Translations under genes and position numbers: made by a program | The notes under the pieces: generated by a model | Told to the model about the DNA's origin: nothing | What the model saw: only the letters and a program-made list of their open reading frames with translations | Databases searched by the model: none | Origin: Bradyrhizobium sp. | GTDB taxonomy: Bacteria > Pseudomonadota > Alphaproteobacteria > Rhizobiales > Xanthobacteraceae | Assembly (NCBI RefSeq): GCF_030654605.1 | Contig: NZ_JAURXB010000183.1 | Span: 1 to 53,833 of the forward strand | Reading direction: 5' to 3' | DNA: 53,833 bases | Part shown: in pieces, positions 7,683 to 16,021 of the stretch | How positions within the stretch are numbered: the first letter of the stretch is position 1 | Layout of the letters: every line of letters starts with the position of its first letter

Positions 7683-8669
7683 TTACTTCAGCGCCTGCAG
7701 GGCGTCGTATTCCGCCCGGCTCCAGCCGGCGCCGGCCGAGGCATCGTTGTGCAGCGGGATCGCCGCCTTCCGGAACGCTTCGCGATCGACCGTGACCACG
7801 GTCTTGCCGAGCTTGCGCAGTTCGTCCGCGATCTTCTGCTCGGACTCACGAATCTGATCCGAAGACTTGGCCGCCGCCTGCACCAGCACTTCCTCGAACA
7901 CCTTCTTGTCGGCATCCGACAGTTTCGACCAGACATGGGTGCCGGTGATGGTCAGCAGCGATTCGATGATGTGCCCGGTCAGCATGACGTGGCTCTGCAC
8001 CTCGTAGAACTTCTTGGCCATGATGGTGGGCAGCGGGTTCTCCTGGCCGTCGACGGTGCCCTGCTGCAGCGCGAGGTACACCTCGGCGAACGCGATCGGC
8101 GTGGCGTTGGCGCCGACCGATTTCGCCAGCATCAGATAGAGCGGCGCCGGCGGCACGCGCAGCTTCATGCCCTTCATGTCCTCGGGCTTCTTGATTTCCT
8201 TGTTGGCGGTGACCATGCGCTCGCCGTAATAGGTCAGCGCCACGATCTTGTGCCTGGTCTTGTCTTCGTAGCCCTTGGCGATGTCGCGGAACAGCTTGCT
8301 GTCGCGGTAGGACTTCCAGTGATTGAAATCGCGCACCATGAACGGCGCGCCGGAAATCGCCAGCGGCTTGTGGATCGAGCCGGCGAACGACGTGCCGGTG
8401 TAGATCATGTCCACGGTGCCGAGGCCGAGACCCTCGTTGATCTGGTTCTCGTTGCCGAGCTGGGACGCCGGAAACACCGAGATTTCATAGCGACCGGAGG
8501 TGCGCTTCTTGATTTCCTCGGCGGCCCACAGCGCCTGGGTATGATAGGGTTCGGCGACCTCGTAGACATGCGCCCATTTCAGCTTGGTCTGGGCCGAAGC
8601 CGGTCCTGCAATGGCTGCTGCGATGATGAATGCCGTCGACAAGACTGCACGGCGCGTCCAAACGGACAT
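7683..8669 (-). CDS. dctP: TRAP transporter substrate-binding protein DctP
   Basis: The 328-residue periplasmic receptor of the TRAP system. It has a signal peptide with TRR, the hydrophobic core AVLSTAFIIAAAIAG and cleavage after PASA, then the mature start QTKLKWAHVYEVAEPYHTQ. Family marks include FPASQLGNENQINEGLGLGT and MKLRVPPAPLYLMLAKSVGA, the latter with the conserved Arg that binds the substrate carboxylate. The ligand is therefore probably a carboxylic or sugar acid. It is first in the dctP-dctQ-dctM order. The nearby kinases are convergent, so a shared substrate is not implied. Confidence 0.93.
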   Translation of the reverse strand: MSVWTRRAVLSTAFIIAAAIAGPASAQTKLKWAHVYEVAEPYHTQALWAAEEIKKRTSGRYEISVFPASQLGNENQINEGLGLGTVDMIYTGTSFAGSIHKPLAISGAPFMVRDFNHWKSYRDSKLFRDIAKGYEDKTRHKIVALTYYGERMVTANKEIKKPEDMKGMKLRVPPAPLYLMLAKSVGANATPIAFAEVYLALQQGTVDGQENPLPTIMAKKFYEVQSHVMLTGHIIESLLTITGTHVWSKLSDADKKVFEEVLVQAAAKSSDQIRESEQKIADELRKLGKTVVTVDREAFRKAAIPLHNDASAGAGWSRAEYDALQALK

Positions 8670-8771
8670 GATTCGCTCCCCTTCAAAATCATTACCGGGA
8701 CCTCGTTGACGGGCCCTCAGTCGACAACGTCGCCGATATGAAGTTCGGATGCAAGTGGCGGCAAAGCCAAC

Positions 8772-9992
8772 TTAAGTAAGGGCCGCCTTCAGATCGAAAC
8801 TCAAATCCGCCGCCTGTTCCGGCTCGATCGAACGGCCCAGCGCCAGGATCTTGCGTCCGAACACGTGATCCGACGCGCGGTTGACGGACTCGACGCCGAC
8901 AAGCTGCCCGGATTTATAGCAGAAGGCCGAGAACGATCGCTGCGCCGGGTCGCCGCGCACCACCACGCGATCGTAGCCGGTGGTCAGGCCGGCAATCTGC
9001 AGCTTGTCATCGCCCTGGTCGCTCCAGAACCATGGCAGACCGTCATAGGTCCTGGCATCGCCGGTCAGCCGAGCCGCCACGCAGCGCGCCTGATCGGTGG
9101 CGTTCTGCACCGACTCCAGCCGCAGCGAGCCGCCGAAGCGCGGGCTTGCGAACAGCGCGCAGTCGCCGATCGCCGAGATATCGGGATCCGACGTCAGCAA
9201 TTGTTCATCGACGATGATGCCTGACGCCACCTTCAGGCCGGCCTCACCCGCCAGCTCGACATTGGGCAGGACACCGACGCCGACCACGACCAGGTCTGCC
9301 GGTATATGACGGCCGTCGCTGAGGCTGGCCCCGGTGACGCGGCCGCCGTCGCCCTCGATGGCGGTGGCCTGCACACCGAGATGGATGCGGATACCGGCCG
9401 CGGTGTGCCTGGCTTGAAAATATTCCGAGATTTCCGCGGTCACCGCGCGCGCCATGACGCGGGCGCCGAGTTCAATCACATCCACCTCGAGGCCCTTGGC
9501 CCGCGCGGTAGCGGCGAATTCCAGCCCGATGAAGCCGGCGCCGATCACGACGACGCCCTTCCCCGACGCGATCCGCTGGCGCAACGTCTCGCTTTCATCG
9601 AGCGTCCGCAGATAACGCACGTCCTCGAGACCGGCATTGGGAATGTCGAGCAGGCGATTGCGTGCGCCGGTCGCCAGCACCAGGTGCCAGTAATCGAGCG
9701 AGGCGCCCGATGCGAGTTGCAACTTTCGCGCGCCGCGATCGATCGAGACGGCGCGATCGGCGATCAATTCAATGGTCTGATCGCGATAAAACTTGTCCGG
9801 CCGGAACATCAGGCTGTCCGGCCGTCCCTCACCCTTCAAATAGGCCTTCGACAGCGGCGGTCGCTGGTACGGCAGATGGGCTTCATCGTTGAGCAGGCAG
9901 ACGCGCCCGGCAAAGCCGTGCTGGCGCAACGACGCCGCGACCTGAAAACCGGCGTGGCCGGCTCCGACAATGACGACCGTTCCCTGCGTCAT
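8772..9992 (-). CDS. FAD/NAD(P)H-dependent ferredoxin or rubredoxin reductase
   Basis: A 406-residue flavoprotein of the class that passes electrons from NAD(P)H to a ferredoxin for oxygenases or P450s. The FAD Rossmann motif VIVGAGHAG is at residues 7-15, the PYQRPPLSKAYLKG motif near 43, the NAD-binding GAGFIGLEFA near 151, the FAD ribityl site ISAIGDCALF near 270, and a C-terminal reductase domain with WFWSDQGDDKLQIAG. No ferredoxin or oxygenase gene is adjacent. Its ATG overlaps the stop of a 13-codon leader ORF with a strong ribosome-binding site, while its own upstream sequence has none, so translation may depend on the leader. Confidence 0.92.
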   Translation of the reverse strand: MTQGTVVIVGAGHAGFQVAASLRQHGFAGRVCLLNDEAHLPYQRPPLSKAYLKGEGRPDSLMFRPDKFYRDQTIELIADRAVSIDRGARKLQLASGASLDYWHLVLATGARNRLLDIPNAGLEDVRYLRTLDESETLRQRIASGKGVVVIGAGFIGLEFAATARAKGLEVDVIELGARVMARAVTAEISEYFQARHTAAGIRIHLGVQATAIEGDGGRVTGASLSDGRHIPADLVVVGVGVLPNVELAGEAGLKVASGIIVDEQLLTSDPDISAIGDCALFASPRFGGSLRLESVQNATDQARCVAARLTGDARTYDGLPWFWSDQGDDKLQIAGLTTGYDRVVVRGDPAQRSFSAFCYKSGQLVGVESVNRASDHVFGRKILALGRSIEPEQAADLSFDLKAALT

Positions 9993-10030
9993 CGGGACAG
10001 CCCAACTGGAAGGGCACAGGGATTACCCAT
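9989..10030 (-). CDS. 13-residue leader ORF coupled to the reductase gene
   Basis: An ATG at 10030 is preceded by AAGGAG at five bases spacing, the best Shine-Dalgarno in this gap. The frame encodes MGNPCALPVGLSR and its TGA overlaps the reductase ATG (ATGA at 9992-9989). This is too short to identify by similarity. The arrangement suggests translational coupling or a regulatory leader peptide rather than a functional protein. The same ribosome-binding site also precedes an out-of-frame ATG one codon and two bases earlier. Confidence 0.45.
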   Translation of the reverse strand: MGNPCALPVGLSR

Positions 10031-10241
10031 GTCATCTCCTTAATATCAGCCGATTTGGTGCTTGCCCACCTGATCCCGGGCTGCGGCGCTCGTGGCCGCG
10101 TCGTGCAGGACGGAGGCATCGCTCGACCTCATGGCTCGTGCATGAGGGCTGGAACAAGCCTCGCAGACTTCGGCGGGATTGTCACCTGTCCCCTTCTGCG
10201 ATTTAAATGCCCGCGCCCTTAAACCCCCGAGGTCCCCCGCA

Positions 10242-11048
10242 ATGCCGACACCCGATCCGGCGACTGCCTCCCTGCCCGACGATCCGGCGCTGCTCAGGAT
10301 CGACGGTCCGATCGCCACCATCACGCTCAACCGGCCCGGCGCCTTCAACTCGATCGACCTTTCGATCGCCAAAAAGCTCGAACAGCTCGGCGCCGAGGTC
10401 GAGGCCAATGACGACATCCGGGTGCTGGTGATCGAGGGCGAAGGCCGCGCCTTCAGTGCCGGCGGCGATCTGCAGACCATTGGGGCCGCCGCCGAAGCGG
10501 ACACCATCGCGCCCGTGGTCGGCGAACTGCTCAAACATTATCACGCCTTCATCGAGACCGTCAGGCGGATGCCGAAAATCGTGCTGTCGAGCGTTCACGG
10601 CTCGGCGGCCGGCGCCGGCATGGGCCTCGCCTTCGTCGCCGACCTCTGCATATCAGCCGATACCGCCCGCTTCACGCCGGCCTATGCCAAGATCGGCGTC
10701 TCGCCGGATGGCGGCAGCACCGTCGGGATGGTCGGCACCGTCGGCGTCCGGCGCGCGTTGCAGATATTTCTCAGCGAAGACAGCTTCTCCGCACAGCAGG
10801 CGTATGATTGGGGTCTGGTCGCCAAAGTCGTGCCGGCGGCCGAGCTGAAAGCGGAATCGCGAAAATTCGCCGAACGGCTGGCGCAGAATCCGCCGGCCGC
10901 CATCGCGGGCACCAAGTCGCTGGTCTACCAGGCCGCGGTCACCCCGACCAAACAGCAGCTCGATGCCGAGGAAACCAAGATCATCGACGCCATGCACACG
11001 GATGATTTTCGCGTGGCGGTGAAGAAATTCACGAGCAAGGGGAAGTAG
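10242..11048 (+). CDS. Enoyl-CoA hydratase/isomerase family protein
   Basis: A 268-residue crotonase-fold protein that acts on an acyl-CoA, most probably in fatty-acid or aromatic-acid beta-oxidation. The CoA/oxyanion region reads GRAFSAGGDL and HGSAAGAGMGLAF. The catalytic segment AKIGVSPDGGST has Asp where hydratases carry the second catalytic Glu, and the first Glu position is not conserved, so isomerase or other crotonase chemistry is possible. I chose ATG 10242 over an upstream ATG (10179) because the family begins close to LLRIDGPIATITLNRP and GAGG lies upstream. It is divergent from the reductase gene; joint function is unproven. Confidence 0.87.
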   Translation: MPTPDPATASLPDDPALLRIDGPIATITLNRPGAFNSIDLSIAKKLEQLGAEVEANDDIRVLVIEGEGRAFSAGGDLQTIGAAAEADTIAPVVGELLKHYHAFIETVRRMPKIVLSSVHGSAAGAGMGLAFVADLCISADTARFTPAYAKIGVSPDGGSTVGMVGTVGVRRALQIFLSEDSFSAQQAYDWGLVAKVVPAAELKAESRKFAERLAQNPPAAIAGTKSLVYQAAVTPTKQQLDAEETKIIDAMHTDDFRVAVKKFTSKGK

Positions 11049-11066
11049 CGGACGCTCTCTCCCCTC

Positions 11067-11186
11067 GTCGTCCCTGCGAACGCAGGGACCCATAACCACA
11101 GGCGTCAATTATTTCAGAAGGCATCAACCATATCGCTCCCACCGAGAGGTCAACGCGGTATGGGTCCCTGCGTTCGCAGGGACGAC
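11067..11186. repeat. Dispersed palindromic repeat, family B copy 3
   Basis: A 120-base element with ends GTCGTCCCTGCGAACGCAGG and GCGTTCGCAGGGACGAC, lying between the convergent enoyl-CoA hydratase and dehydratase genes. A bidirectional hairpin here could end both transcripts. Confidence 0.88.
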
Positions 11187-11196
11187 GTTGACACTA

Positions 11197-12903
11197 CTAA
11201 TCCTTCCCCTGGCCGCGCATGAAATCGAAATCGCAGCCTTCGTCGGCCTGCAGGATGGTCTCGTTGAACAGGTGCGCGTAGCCGCGCCTGGCCCATTCCG
11301 GCGCGGTGGCGGGCGCCAGCGCGGCCTGCCGCTTGGCGAGCTCGGCGGCATCGACCAAGAGATCGATGCTGCGTTTGGCGACGTCGAGACGGATCATGTC
11401 GCCGTTCCGCACCAGCGCCAGCGGGCCGCCGACCACGGATTCCGGCGTGATGTGCAGCACGATGGTGCCGAACGCGGTGCCGCTCATCCGCGCGTCCGAG
11501 ATCCGCACCATGTCCTTGACGCCGCCGCGCGCCAGCTTTTTCGGAATCGGCAGATAGCCCGCTTCCGGCATGCCCGGCGCGCCCTTGGGGCCGGCATTGC
11601 GCAGCACCAGCACGTCGTCGGCGTTGACGTCGAGATCGGGATCGTCGACCCGCAGCGTCATGTCCTCGACGGATTCGAACACCACGGCGCGGCCGGTGTG
11701 CTGCAGCAATTTCGGGCTCGCCGCCGAATGCTTGATCACGGCACCGCGCGGCGCGAGATTGCCGTGCAGCACCGCCATCGCGCCCTCCGGTTTGATCGGG
11801 CTCTGTCGGGCCCGGATCACATCCTGTCCCGGCACTTCCTCGGCGGCGGCGACGACATCGCGCAAGGTCGCGCCGGTGATGGTTTTGGCATCGAGGTCGA
11901 TGAGGTCGCCAAGCTGCGCCATCAGTTTCGGCAGGCCGCCGGCATGATGGAAATGCTCCATGTAATGATCGCCCGACGGCTTCAGGTCGATCAGCACCGG
12001 CACCTCGCGGCCGAGCTCGTCGAAATCTTCGAGATCGATACGGTGCTCGGTGCGGTTGGCGATCGCGGTGAGATGAATGAGACCGTTGGTCGACCCACCG
12101 ATGGCCTGCAGCACCACTTGCGCGTTGCGGAACGACGCCTTGGTCAGGAACTCGCTGGGCTTCGGCCCCTTGGCCTTCGCCATCTCGGCCGCGACCTTGC
12201 CGCTGGCTTCGGCGGAGCGAAAGCGCTCGGCATGCGGCGCCGGGATCGTCGCGCTCATCGGCAGTGACAGGCCCAGAGCTTCGGTGATGCAGGCCATCGT
12301 CGAGGCCGTGCCCATCACCATGCAGGTGCCGACAGACGGCGCGAGCCGGCCGTTGACCGCCTCGATCTCGACATCGTCGATTTCGCCGGCGCGGTATTTC
12401 CCCCACTGCCGCCGGCAATCGGTGCAGGCGCCCAGCACCTCGCCCTTGTGATGCCCGACCACCATAGGCCCGACCGGAATGACGACGGTCGGAAGATCGG
12501 CGCTGACCGCGGCCATGATCTGCGCCGGCAAGGTCTTGTCGCAGCCGCCGATCACGACCACGGAATCCATCGGCTGGGCGCGGATCATCTCCTCGGTATC
12601 CATCGCCATCAGATTGCGCAGATACATCGAGGTCGGATGCGCAAAACTCTCGGCGATCGAGATGGTCGGAAACACCATCGGCATCGCGCCCGCCAGCATC
12701 ACGCCGCGCTTCACCGCCTCGATGATGTCAGGCACGTTGCCGTGGCAGGGATTGTAATCGCTGTGGGTGTTGGTGATGCCGACGATGGGGCGGTTCAGCG
12801 CGTCGTCGGAATAGCCCATCGCCTTGATGAAGGCCTTGCGCAGGAACAGCGAAAAGCCGGCGTCGCCGTAACTGGTCAAACCCTTGCGCAGCCCGTCCGC
12901 CAT
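11197..12903 (-). CDS. IlvD/Edd-family sugar-acid dehydratase (arabinonate/xylonate type)
   Basis: A 568-residue iron-sulphur dehydratase that removes water from an aldonic acid to give a 2-keto-3-deoxy acid. The three cluster cysteines lie in NPCHGN (C53), GGCDKT (C121, with metal-ligand K123) and GTCMVMGTAS (C194). That spacing matches the [2Fe-2S] sugar-acid dehydratases of rhizobia rather than biosynthetic IlvD or Edd. Other marks are IGGSTNGLIHLTAIA and ISDARMSGTAFGTIVLHI. It is divergent from a GntR/FCD regulator with paired operator-like sites between them. The exact sugar acid (L-arabinonate, D-xylonate or another) cannot be fixed from sequence. Confidence 0.9.
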   Translation of the reverse strand: MADGLRKGLTSYGDAGFSLFLRKAFIKAMGYSDDALNRPIVGITNTHSDYNPCHGNVPDIIEAVKRGVMLAGAMPMVFPTISIAESFAHPTSMYLRNLMAMDTEEMIRAQPMDSVVVIGGCDKTLPAQIMAAVSADLPTVVIPVGPMVVGHHKGEVLGACTDCRRQWGKYRAGEIDDVEIEAVNGRLAPSVGTCMVMGTASTMACITEALGLSLPMSATIPAPHAERFRSAEASGKVAAEMAKAKGPKPSEFLTKASFRNAQVVLQAIGGSTNGLIHLTAIANRTEHRIDLEDFDELGREVPVLIDLKPSGDHYMEHFHHAGGLPKLMAQLGDLIDLDAKTITGATLRDVVAAAEEVPGQDVIRARQSPIKPEGAMAVLHGNLAPRGAVIKHSAASPKLLQHTGRAVVFESVEDMTLRVDDPDLDVNADDVLVLRNAGPKGAPGMPEAGYLPIPKKLARGGVKDMVRISDARMSGTAFGTIVLHITPESVVGGPLALVRNGDMIRLDVAKRSIDLLVDAAELAKRQAALAPATAPEWARRGYAHLFNETILQADEGCDFDFMRGQGKD

Positions 12904-12940
12904 CGTGACTATTCCTTGTCGCCCTGTTTCCCCCCACTTA

Positions 12941-12964
12941 TGAAGTCCGCAGAATTATTGTCAA
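12941..12964 (-). promoter_or_regulatory. Likely promoter of the dehydratase gene
   Basis: Reading the minus strand, a perfect -35 TTGACA (12964-12959) is followed after 16 bases by CATAAG, a four-of-six match to TATAAT. The -35 overlaps the left operator-like ATTGTCAAT, so a bound GntR protein would block it. This is a reading by eye only. Confidence 0.4.
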
Positions 12965-13028
12965 TGTTTGATAATCATCATGGTCGGCCGGTCGAAAATG
13001 CCAACCGCAAGCCGCCATTATTGACAAT
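12957..13028. promoter_or_regulatory. Paired GntR-type operator sites between dehydratase and regulator genes
   Basis: ATTGTCAAT at 12957-12965 and its exact reverse complement ATTGACAAT at 13020-13028 flank the divergent intergenic gap. The left copy is also half of a wider inverted repeat, ATTGTCAA-TGT-TTGATAAT (12957-12975, one mismatch). The TTGTC...GACAA character fits operators of FCD-type GntR regulators. The adjacent regulator is the natural candidate to bind here and control itself and the dehydratase. Confidence 0.5.
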
Positions 13029-13076
13029 GAACGCCGCGCCGTGCTGACTTGAGCGATTGATCCGAAGCGAGTGCCC

Positions 13077-13769
13077 ATGAAAGCACAGGCGGCGTCACCG
13101 GAAATGTCCGCGCTCTCGCGCGAGGAAGAACAGGCCGACGTGATCCGCCGGCTCGAGGAAGACATCATCTTCGGCCGCTTCGCGCCGGGCTCGCGGCTGG
13201 TCGAGGACACCTTGATGGCGCGTTACGGCGCCAGCCGGCATTTCGTCCGGCAAGGCCTGTTCCAGCTGGAGCGCCAGGGCATCGTGCTGCGCGAAAAGAA
13301 CATCGGCGCCACCGTGCGCTGCTATTCCAGCGAGGAGGTCCGGCAGATCTACGAGGTGCGGGAAATGCTGACGCGGCAGACGGCGCTGATGATCGCCCTG
13401 CCCGCGCCCGCAAGCCTGATCGAGCAGCTCACCGAGCTGCAGCGGCAATATTGCGTCAAAGCCGACGCGCAGGACCTCCGCGGCATCCATGAAGCCAACG
13501 ACGCCTTTCACGTCGCGCTGTTCTCCGCCTGCGGCAATCCCTATCTGGTGCGCTCGCTGCAGGATTACATGAACCTGACCCTGCCGATGCGGGCGAAAAA
13601 TCTCGCCGATGCAGAGGGCCTGGCCCTGTCGCGCCGCCAGCACGAATTCATGATCGAACTGCTGCGTGGCCGTGACAACTGGGCGCTGGCGCAGCTCAGC
13701 GTCGACCACATGCAGTTCAGCAAGTCGGATTATCTCGAACGGATCGCGGGGGAGAAGGGCGCAAACTAA
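13077..13769 (+). CDS. GntR family regulator with FCD domain
   Basis: A 230-residue transcription factor. The winged helix spans about residues 15-80 (GRFAPGSRLVEDTLMARYGA, then RQGLFQLERQGIVL). An FCD effector domain follows, with EVREMLTRQTALMIA, the metal-site segment EANDAFHVALFSACGNPYL, and a closing HEFMIELLRGRD. FCD regulators usually sense sugar acids, lactate or other organic acids. A GTG six bases earlier is an alternative start. It is divergent from the sugar-acid dehydratase, its most likely target, with matching inverted sites between them. It ends six bases before the convergent SDR gene. Confidence 0.92.
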   Translation: MKAQAASPEMSALSREEEQADVIRRLEEDIIFGRFAPGSRLVEDTLMARYGASRHFVRQGLFQLERQGIVLREKNIGATVRCYSSEEVRQIYEVREMLTRQTALMIALPAPASLIEQLTELQRQYCVKADAQDLRGIHEANDAFHVALFSACGNPYLVRSLQDYMNLTLPMRAKNLADAEGLALSRRQHEFMIELLRGRDNWALAQLSVDHMQFSKSDYLERIAGEKGAN

Positions 13770-13775
13770 CGACCG

Positions 13776-14594
13776 TCACTTCCAGTCGACAATCCTGCTC
13801 ATGTCGCCATCGAACTCCATGCCGCAAAACGCCCCGCCCTGGTAGAAGTCGCCGACGGGATCGGGCTTGAGTCTGGCCTGCTCGGCCATCGCGTGCTCGC
13901 GATGATCCTCGCCGCGGCCAGTCGGGCGATAGCCGAGGTCGTAGGCGCGGTGATTGTCCCACCAGCTACGCTCGTTGTAGGACGCGCCGTACAGAATTTC
14001 GAAATGGATGTCGGGATGATCGAGCCCGATCCGGCAGAGCTGCACCAGGTCTTCCGGCTTCAGCCAGATCGAGAGCCGGCGGTGATCCAGCGGCACTTCG
14101 CCGAAATTGCCGATGCGCAGGCAGGTGACGCCGAGCCCGTGCTTGTCGGCATAGAGCGCGCCGACCGCTTCGCCGAACACCTTGCTGACGCCGTAGCGGC
14201 TGTCCGGCCGCGGCGTCACATCGGTGCCGATGCGGTGATGGCGCGGATAGAAGCCGACCGCGTGGTTCGACGACGCGAACACCACGCGCTTGACGCCCTT
14301 TTTGCGCGCGGCCTCGAACAGATTGTAGCAGCCGATGATGTTGGACTGGTGGATCTGGTCCCAGGTGCCTTCCACCGAATGGCCGCCAAAGTGCAGGATG
14401 CCGTCGACGCCCTCGCAGATCGCCTCGACCTGCGCGAGATCCGCCAGATCGGCGGTCTTGAATTTTTCGTTCGCGCCGAGATCGTCCGGCGCCTTCAAAT
14501 CGCTCAGCAGCAGGTCCGGATAGACCGGCGGCAGCAGCTTGCGGAGGCTCGTGCCGATGCCGCCCGCGGCGCCGGTCATCAATATGCGTGGCAT
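13776..14594 (-). CDS. NAD-dependent epimerase/dehydratase, uronate dehydrogenase-like
   Basis: A 272-residue short-chain dehydrogenase that probably oxidises the anomeric carbon of a hexuronate or aldose to its lactone. The NAD motif MTGAAGGIG is at 6-14, GILHFGGHSVEGTW is near 65, and VVFASSNHAVGFYPRHH is at 104-120. The catalytic YGVSK has Y134 and K138. These positions and the SSNH segment match the bacterial uronate dehydrogenase family closely, including length. The product would be a substrate for the SMP-30 lactonase divergently encoded 243 bases away. Uronate versus another sugar is not settled. Confidence 0.83.
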   Translation of the reverse strand: MPRILMTGAAGGIGTSLRKLLPPVYPDLLLSDLKAPDDLGANEKFKTADLADLAQVEAICEGVDGILHFGGHSVEGTWDQIHQSNIIGCYNLFEAARKKGVKRVVFASSNHAVGFYPRHHRIGTDVTPRPDSRYGVSKVFGEAVGALYADKHGLGVTCLRIGNFGEVPLDHRRLSIWLKPEDLVQLCRIGLDHPDIHFEILYGASYNERSWWDNHRAYDLGYRPTGRGEDHREHAMAEQARLKPDPVGDFYQGGAFCGMEFDGDMSRIVDWK

Positions 14595-14664
14595 TTCATT
14601 TCCTCGTTCTTATGATTTGAGACGAGTATGGCGCGCTGAATGCGATGCAACAAGACTCTCTCAA

Positions 14665-14751
14665 CGTCATTGCGAGGAGCACTTGCGACGAAGCAATCCA
14701 GCTTTCCTGCCCGTGGCGCGATGGATTGCTTCGCTGCGCTCGCAATGACGG
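14665..14751. repeat. Dispersed palindromic repeat, family A copy 2
   Basis: An 87-base element bounded by CGTCATTGCGAGGAGCACTT and GCTCGCAATGACGG. Unusually for these repeats it lies in a divergent gap, between the SDR and lactonase genes, and so close to promoters. Confidence 0.85.
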
Positions 14752-14837
14752 GTGAAGCATCGGTTGCTTGCTGCCAAACCGCACGGATGATAGCAAGACG
14801 GACCCGCGAGGAAACGCAACAGCAACGAGAACAGCAA

Positions 14838-15803
14838 ATGTCCGAGGCTTTACCCCGCGCCGGCTGGCAGCCGGCGACCTGTTATCCCGATCCCGCCATT
14901 CACGCGCTCGATCCGCGCTTCGAAAAATACTGGTGGAAACTCTCGGCGGTGGAACGGCTGACCACGGGGCTGCGCTGGGCCGAAGGCCCGGTGTGGTTCG
15001 GCGACGGGCGCTATCTGCTGTGCAGCGACATTCCCAACCAGCGCATCATCAAGTGGGAGGAGGAAACCGGCGCGGTCAGCGTGTTCCGCAAGCCGTCCGG
15101 TTTCGCCAACGGCAACACCCGCGACCGCCAAGGCCGTCTGGTCACCTGCGAGCATGGCGGCCGTCGCGTCATCCGAACCGAGCATGACGGCGCCATCACC
15201 GTGCTGATGGATTCCTTCGACGGCAAGCGGCTCAATTCGCCGAACGACGTCATCGTAAAATCCGACGGCTCGATCTGGTTCACCGATCCCGTGTTCGGCA
15301 TCCTCGGCAATTACGAGGGCTACAAGGCCGAGTCCGAGATCGACATGAACGTCTACCGGATCGATGGCGCCACCGGCAAAGCCAGCATCGTCGCCGAGGG
15401 CATTCTGGGGCCGAACGGGCTGTGCTTCTCGCCGGACGAAAAAATTCTCTACATCATCGAATCCCGCGGCGTGCCGACCCGCAGGATTCTGGCCTATGAC
15501 GTTTCAGCCAGCGGCGAAAAACTTTCCAACAAGCGCACCTTCGTCGACGCCGGCCCCGGTACCCCCGACGGCATGCGCGCCGACATCGACGGCAATCTGT
15601 GGTGCGGCTGGGGCATGGGCGATCCCGAACTCGACGGCGTCGTGGTGTTCGCGCCCGACGGCGTCATGATCGGCCGCATCGCGCTGCCCGAACGCTGCGC
15701 CAATCTGTGTTTCGGCGGACTGCAGCGCAACCGGCTGTTCATGGCCGCGAGCCAGTCGATCTACGCGCTGTATGTCAACACGCAGGGCGCGCCGGGGGGA
15801 TAG
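14838..15803 (+). CDS. SMP-30/gluconolactonase family lactonase
   Basis: A 321-residue six-bladed beta-propeller that hydrolyses sugar lactones using one divalent metal. Metal ligands can be placed at E49 (RWAEGPVW), N193 (GPNGLCFSPDE) and D244 (GTPDGMRADIDGNLW), and the substrate-loop motif LNSPNDVIVKSDGSIWFTD begins at about 132. I start it at ATG 14838 (MSEALPRAG). The frame continues upstream only through a family A repeat. It would follow a sugar dehydrogenase and precede a sugar-acid dehydratase in oxidative sugar catabolism, and both classes are encoded nearby. Confidence 0.88.
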   Translation: MSEALPRAGWQPATCYPDPAIHALDPRFEKYWWKLSAVERLTTGLRWAEGPVWFGDGRYLLCSDIPNQRIIKWEEETGAVSVFRKPSGFANGNTRDRQGRLVTCEHGGRRVIRTEHDGAITVLMDSFDGKRLNSPNDVIVKSDGSIWFTDPVFGILGNYEGYKAESEIDMNVYRIDGATGKASIVAEGILGPNGLCFSPDEKILYIIESRGVPTRRILAYDVSASGEKLSNKRTFVDAGPGTPDGMRADIDGNLWCGWGMGDPELDGVVVFAPDGVMIGRIALPERCANLCFGGLQRNRLFMAASQSIYALYVNTQGAPGG

Positions 15804-15816
15804 CAACACCCCAGCT

Positions 15817-15934
15817 GTCGTCCCTGCGAACGCAGGGACCCATACGCCGTGGCACCTCGTTCGGGCAATTTGTCAGAGACCTTGCGCAACTACAGACGAC
15901 CGGGGTTATGGGTCCCTGCGTTCGCAGGGACGAC
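15817..15934. repeat. Dispersed palindromic repeat, family B copy 4
   Basis: A 118-base element with ends GTCGTCCCTGCGAACGCAGG and GCGTTCGCAGGGACGAC, between the convergent lactonase and aldehyde dehydrogenase genes. Confidence 0.88.
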
Positions 15935-15965
15935 ATCGAGTTTGTTGACGCGTCACACCCAAACG

Positions 15966-15998
15966 CAAAAACGCCGGGGCGGATGATCCGCCCCGGCG
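15966..15998 (-). terminator. Rho-independent terminator of the aldehyde dehydrogenase gene
   Basis: A perfect 12-base inverted repeat, GCCGGGGCGGAT and ATCCGCCCCGGC around a single base, extends one more pair outward. On the minus strand it is followed by TTTTT. It lies 24 bases past the aldehyde dehydrogenase stop. On the plus strand no T tract follows, so it works best for the minus-strand gene. Confidence 0.85.
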
Positions 15999-16021
15999 CT
16001 GCATTCTCTCTCGTGCAGAAC

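Noticed and set aside
10128..10146. CTCATG...CATGAG inverted repeat in the reductase/hydratase gap
   Set aside because: The arms are only six bases and lie in ordinary GC-rich sequence; this is expected by chance at this scale.
12938..13210. Minus-strand 90-codon frame across the dehydratase/GntR gap
   Set aside because: It overlaps the regulator's N-terminus and the operator region and has no recognisable protein.
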